Source: Rarobacter incanus
Lineage (GTDB): Bacteria > Actinomycetota > Actinomycetes > Actinomycetales > Cellulomonadaceae
Direction: 5' to 3'
Length of the DNA stretch: 64,000 nt
NCBI RefSeq assembly: GCF_006715765.1
Contig: NZ_VFNV01000001.1
Span: forward strand, 1,550,001 to 1,614,000
Each line of letters begins with the position of its first letter. Position 1 is the first letter of the stretch. Shown in pieces: positions 62,660 to 64,000 of the stretch. The notes beneath the pieces are model-generated. The model was not told where the DNA came from. It saw only the letters and a program-made list of their open reading frames with translations, and ran no database searches. The position numbers were made by a program, and so were the translations under genes.

Positions 62660-64000
62660 GTGGCAGATGCACCCGGAAACGGGCCGCGCCGCGTGTCGGC
62701 GCGGTCAAAGACGGGCGGCCAACCGTGGCGACCCACGGGGGGTGCGCAGCAGCCCGCCGCCTCCGGTGCTACCGCGCCACGCACGACTACGCGCACTGCC
62801 CCGGCGGCGTTCGCCGCGCAGACCCCCAAGCTCAAGGGTCGCGCCAAGCGGAAATATCTGCGCCAGCAATACGGGCGCTTCAACTATCCGCGCAAGCAAT
62901 ACTCCGGCATCCACCGGTGGCTGCCGAGCTGGCGGTTCATCGTGGGCGTGTGCGTGTTCTTTGGGGTCCTGGGCGTCGCAGGGATCGTGGTCGCCTATCA
63001 GATGGTGAAGATACCCAACGCGGAGCAGTTCGCGACCGCGCAAAAGACCACGGTGTATTACGCCGGCGGCAAGAGCGTCATGGGCGAATTTGCGACGCAG
63101 GACCGCGTTTTGGTCGACGGGTCCACGCTGCCCGAATACGTCGGACACGCATTTGTCGCCGCCGAAGACCGCAGCTTTTACCAGAACAATGGCATCTCGC
63201 TGCCGGGCATGACGCGGGCGTTTGTCAACAATATCCGCGGCGGCGCGCGGCAGGGCGGTTCAACTATCACCCAGCAGTATGCGGAACGGTACTACCTGGG
63301 GGAAACAAAGACGTACACCGGCAAGGTCAAAGAGGCCTTCTTGGCCGTCAAGCTCGCCCAGCACCAGGACAAGGCGGAAATCCTGTCCAACTACATGAAC
63401 ACGATCTACTTGGGCAGGGGAACCTACGGGATTCAAAGCGCAGCGCGGAAGTACTTCGGGGTCGACGCCAAAGATCTATCGATCGCGCAGGCCGCGCTCA
63501 TCGCGGGGATCGTGCCGAGCCCCTCGAATTGGGACCCGCGGGTGAACCCCGACAAGGCCGAACAGCGGTGGAATTACGTGCTGGACGGGATGGAACAGCT
63601 GGGCTTCTTGACGGCCGCGCAGCGGGCGGATCTGACCATGCCCGAGACCATCGAGTACAAGCGATCCGACACCTACGGCGGGACCAAGGGGTACCTGCTG
63701 GAGATGGTACGGTCCGAATTGGTTGCCACAGGTCAATTTACGGAGGATGACCTGGACACCGGCGGATACGTGATCACAACGACCATCGACAAGTCGATGC
63801 AGGCCGACATGGTGGCCACCGTCAAGGCGATGCCGGACGACAAACCGAAGCGTTTGCGGGCAGCCATGGTGACCATCGATCCCGAGACCGGTGGGATCAA
63901 GGCTCTTTACGGCGGGCCGAACTACCTCAAGCAGCAGTTCAACAACTCCACGCAGGGAATGGCGCAGGCGGGCTCCACCTTCAAGCCGTTCGCGTTGCTC
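62660..64000 (+). CDS. Class A penicillin-binding protein (glycosyltransferase/transpeptidase), 5' part
   Basis: Translated by hand; the gene runs off the right edge. About 75 cytosolic residues rich in Ala/Thr/Gly/Arg are followed by a transmembrane helix (FIVGVCVFFGVLGVAGIVVAYQMV). The GT51 domain has catalytic AEDRSFYQNNGI, GGSTITQQYAERYYLG, KVKEAFLAVKLAQ and NTIYLGRGTYGIQSAA. Near the cut, GSTFKPF supplies the SXXK nucleophile (STFK) of the transpeptidase. It polymerises and cross-links peptidoglycan. The position beside ino1-padR equals ponA1 in mycobacteria. GTG 62660 has GAAGAAGG eight bases upstream; ATG 62642 is an in-frame alternative. Confidence 0.93.
   Translation, partial: MADAPGNGPRRVSARSKTGGQPWRPTGGAQQPAASGATAPRTTTRTAPAAFAAQTPKLKGRAKRKYLRQQYGRFNYPRKQYSGIHRWLPSWRFIVGVCVFFGVLGVAGIVVAYQMVKIPNAEQFATAQKTTVYYAGGKSVMGEFATQDRVLVDGSTLPEYVGHAFVAAEDRSFYQNNGISLPGMTRAFVNNIRGGARQGGSTITQQYAERYYLGETKTYTGKVKEAFLAVKLAQHQDKAEILSNYMNTIYLGRGTYGIQSAARKYFGVDAKDLSIAQAALIAGIVPSPSNWDPRVNPDKAEQRWNYVLDGMEQLGFLTAAQRADLTMPETIEYKRSDTYGGTKGYLLEMVRSELVATGQFTEDDLDTGGYVITTTIDKSMQADMVATVKAMPDDKPKRLRAAMVTIDPETGGIKALYGGPNYLKQQFNNSTQGMAQAGSTFKPFALL

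Overview
The window is GC-rich DNA from a member of the Actinomycetota. It carries the chromosomal replication origin neighbourhood: rnpA-rpmH | dnaA-dnaN-recF-dciA-gyrB-gyrA, with parS/parA/parB on the other side. The pstP-fhaB-fhaA signalling genes, the padR-ino1 pair beside a class A penicillin-binding protein, the trxB/murJ/DUF6049/Nudix/cca block, and a tRNA-Ala / DLW-39 / tRNA-Ile cluster all match actinobacterial (mycobacterium-like) gene order. The genus cannot be fixed from the sequence alone; Actinomycetales or Micrococcales is an inference.

Layout. 1-2.1 kb: PP2C phosphatase (cut by the window edge), FhaB and FhaA. 2.2-7.1 kb: ung, a 24-bp/100-bp palindromic repeat array, a 998-residue SAH-hydrolase-like/amidohydrolase fusion, and a cupin. 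7.3-14.3 kb: two amino-acid ABC uptake cassettes facing each other across a tRNA-Leu and a Fic remnant. 14.4-21.6 kb: an ArsB/NhaD-type permease with a UspA-like protein, a DEAD-box RNA helicase with a Gly/Arg/Ser/Gln repeat tail, a polysaccharide-deacetylase-like lipoprotein and a DHA2 exporter. 21.7-32.6 kb: an accessory island beside tRNA-Ala. It has a membrane-anchored Nudix protein, a ParB-like protein overlapping a D12 adenine methylase, a XhoI/PaeR7I-type restriction-modification pair with an upstream zinc-finger gene, and a frameshifted serine recombinase. 32.6-50 kb: the tRNA cluster, gyrase, replication initiation, RNase P, membrane-insertion and partition genes. 50-64 kb: a Nudix-DUF6049-MurJ-pseudokinase-TrxB operon, cca, an MFS exporter, ino1-padR and the start of a bifunctional penicillin-binding protein.

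How the genes fit together. DnaA boxes lie on both sides of dnaA. Three parS palindromes surround rsmG-parA, one of them embedded in the khpB terminator. FhaA and PstP (left end) and the MurJ pseudokinase (53 kb) belong to the Ser/Thr-kinase network that controls peptidoglycan synthesis in related bacteria, and the PBP at the right end would be one of its end users. The most unusual single gene is the SAHH-like/deaminase-like fusion, which could carry out a deaminate-then-hydrolyse route for S-adenosylhomocysteine in one polypeptide. The most unusual region is the island, where the ParB-like/D12 pair and the membrane Nudix protein are not explained by the recognisable R-M system next to them.
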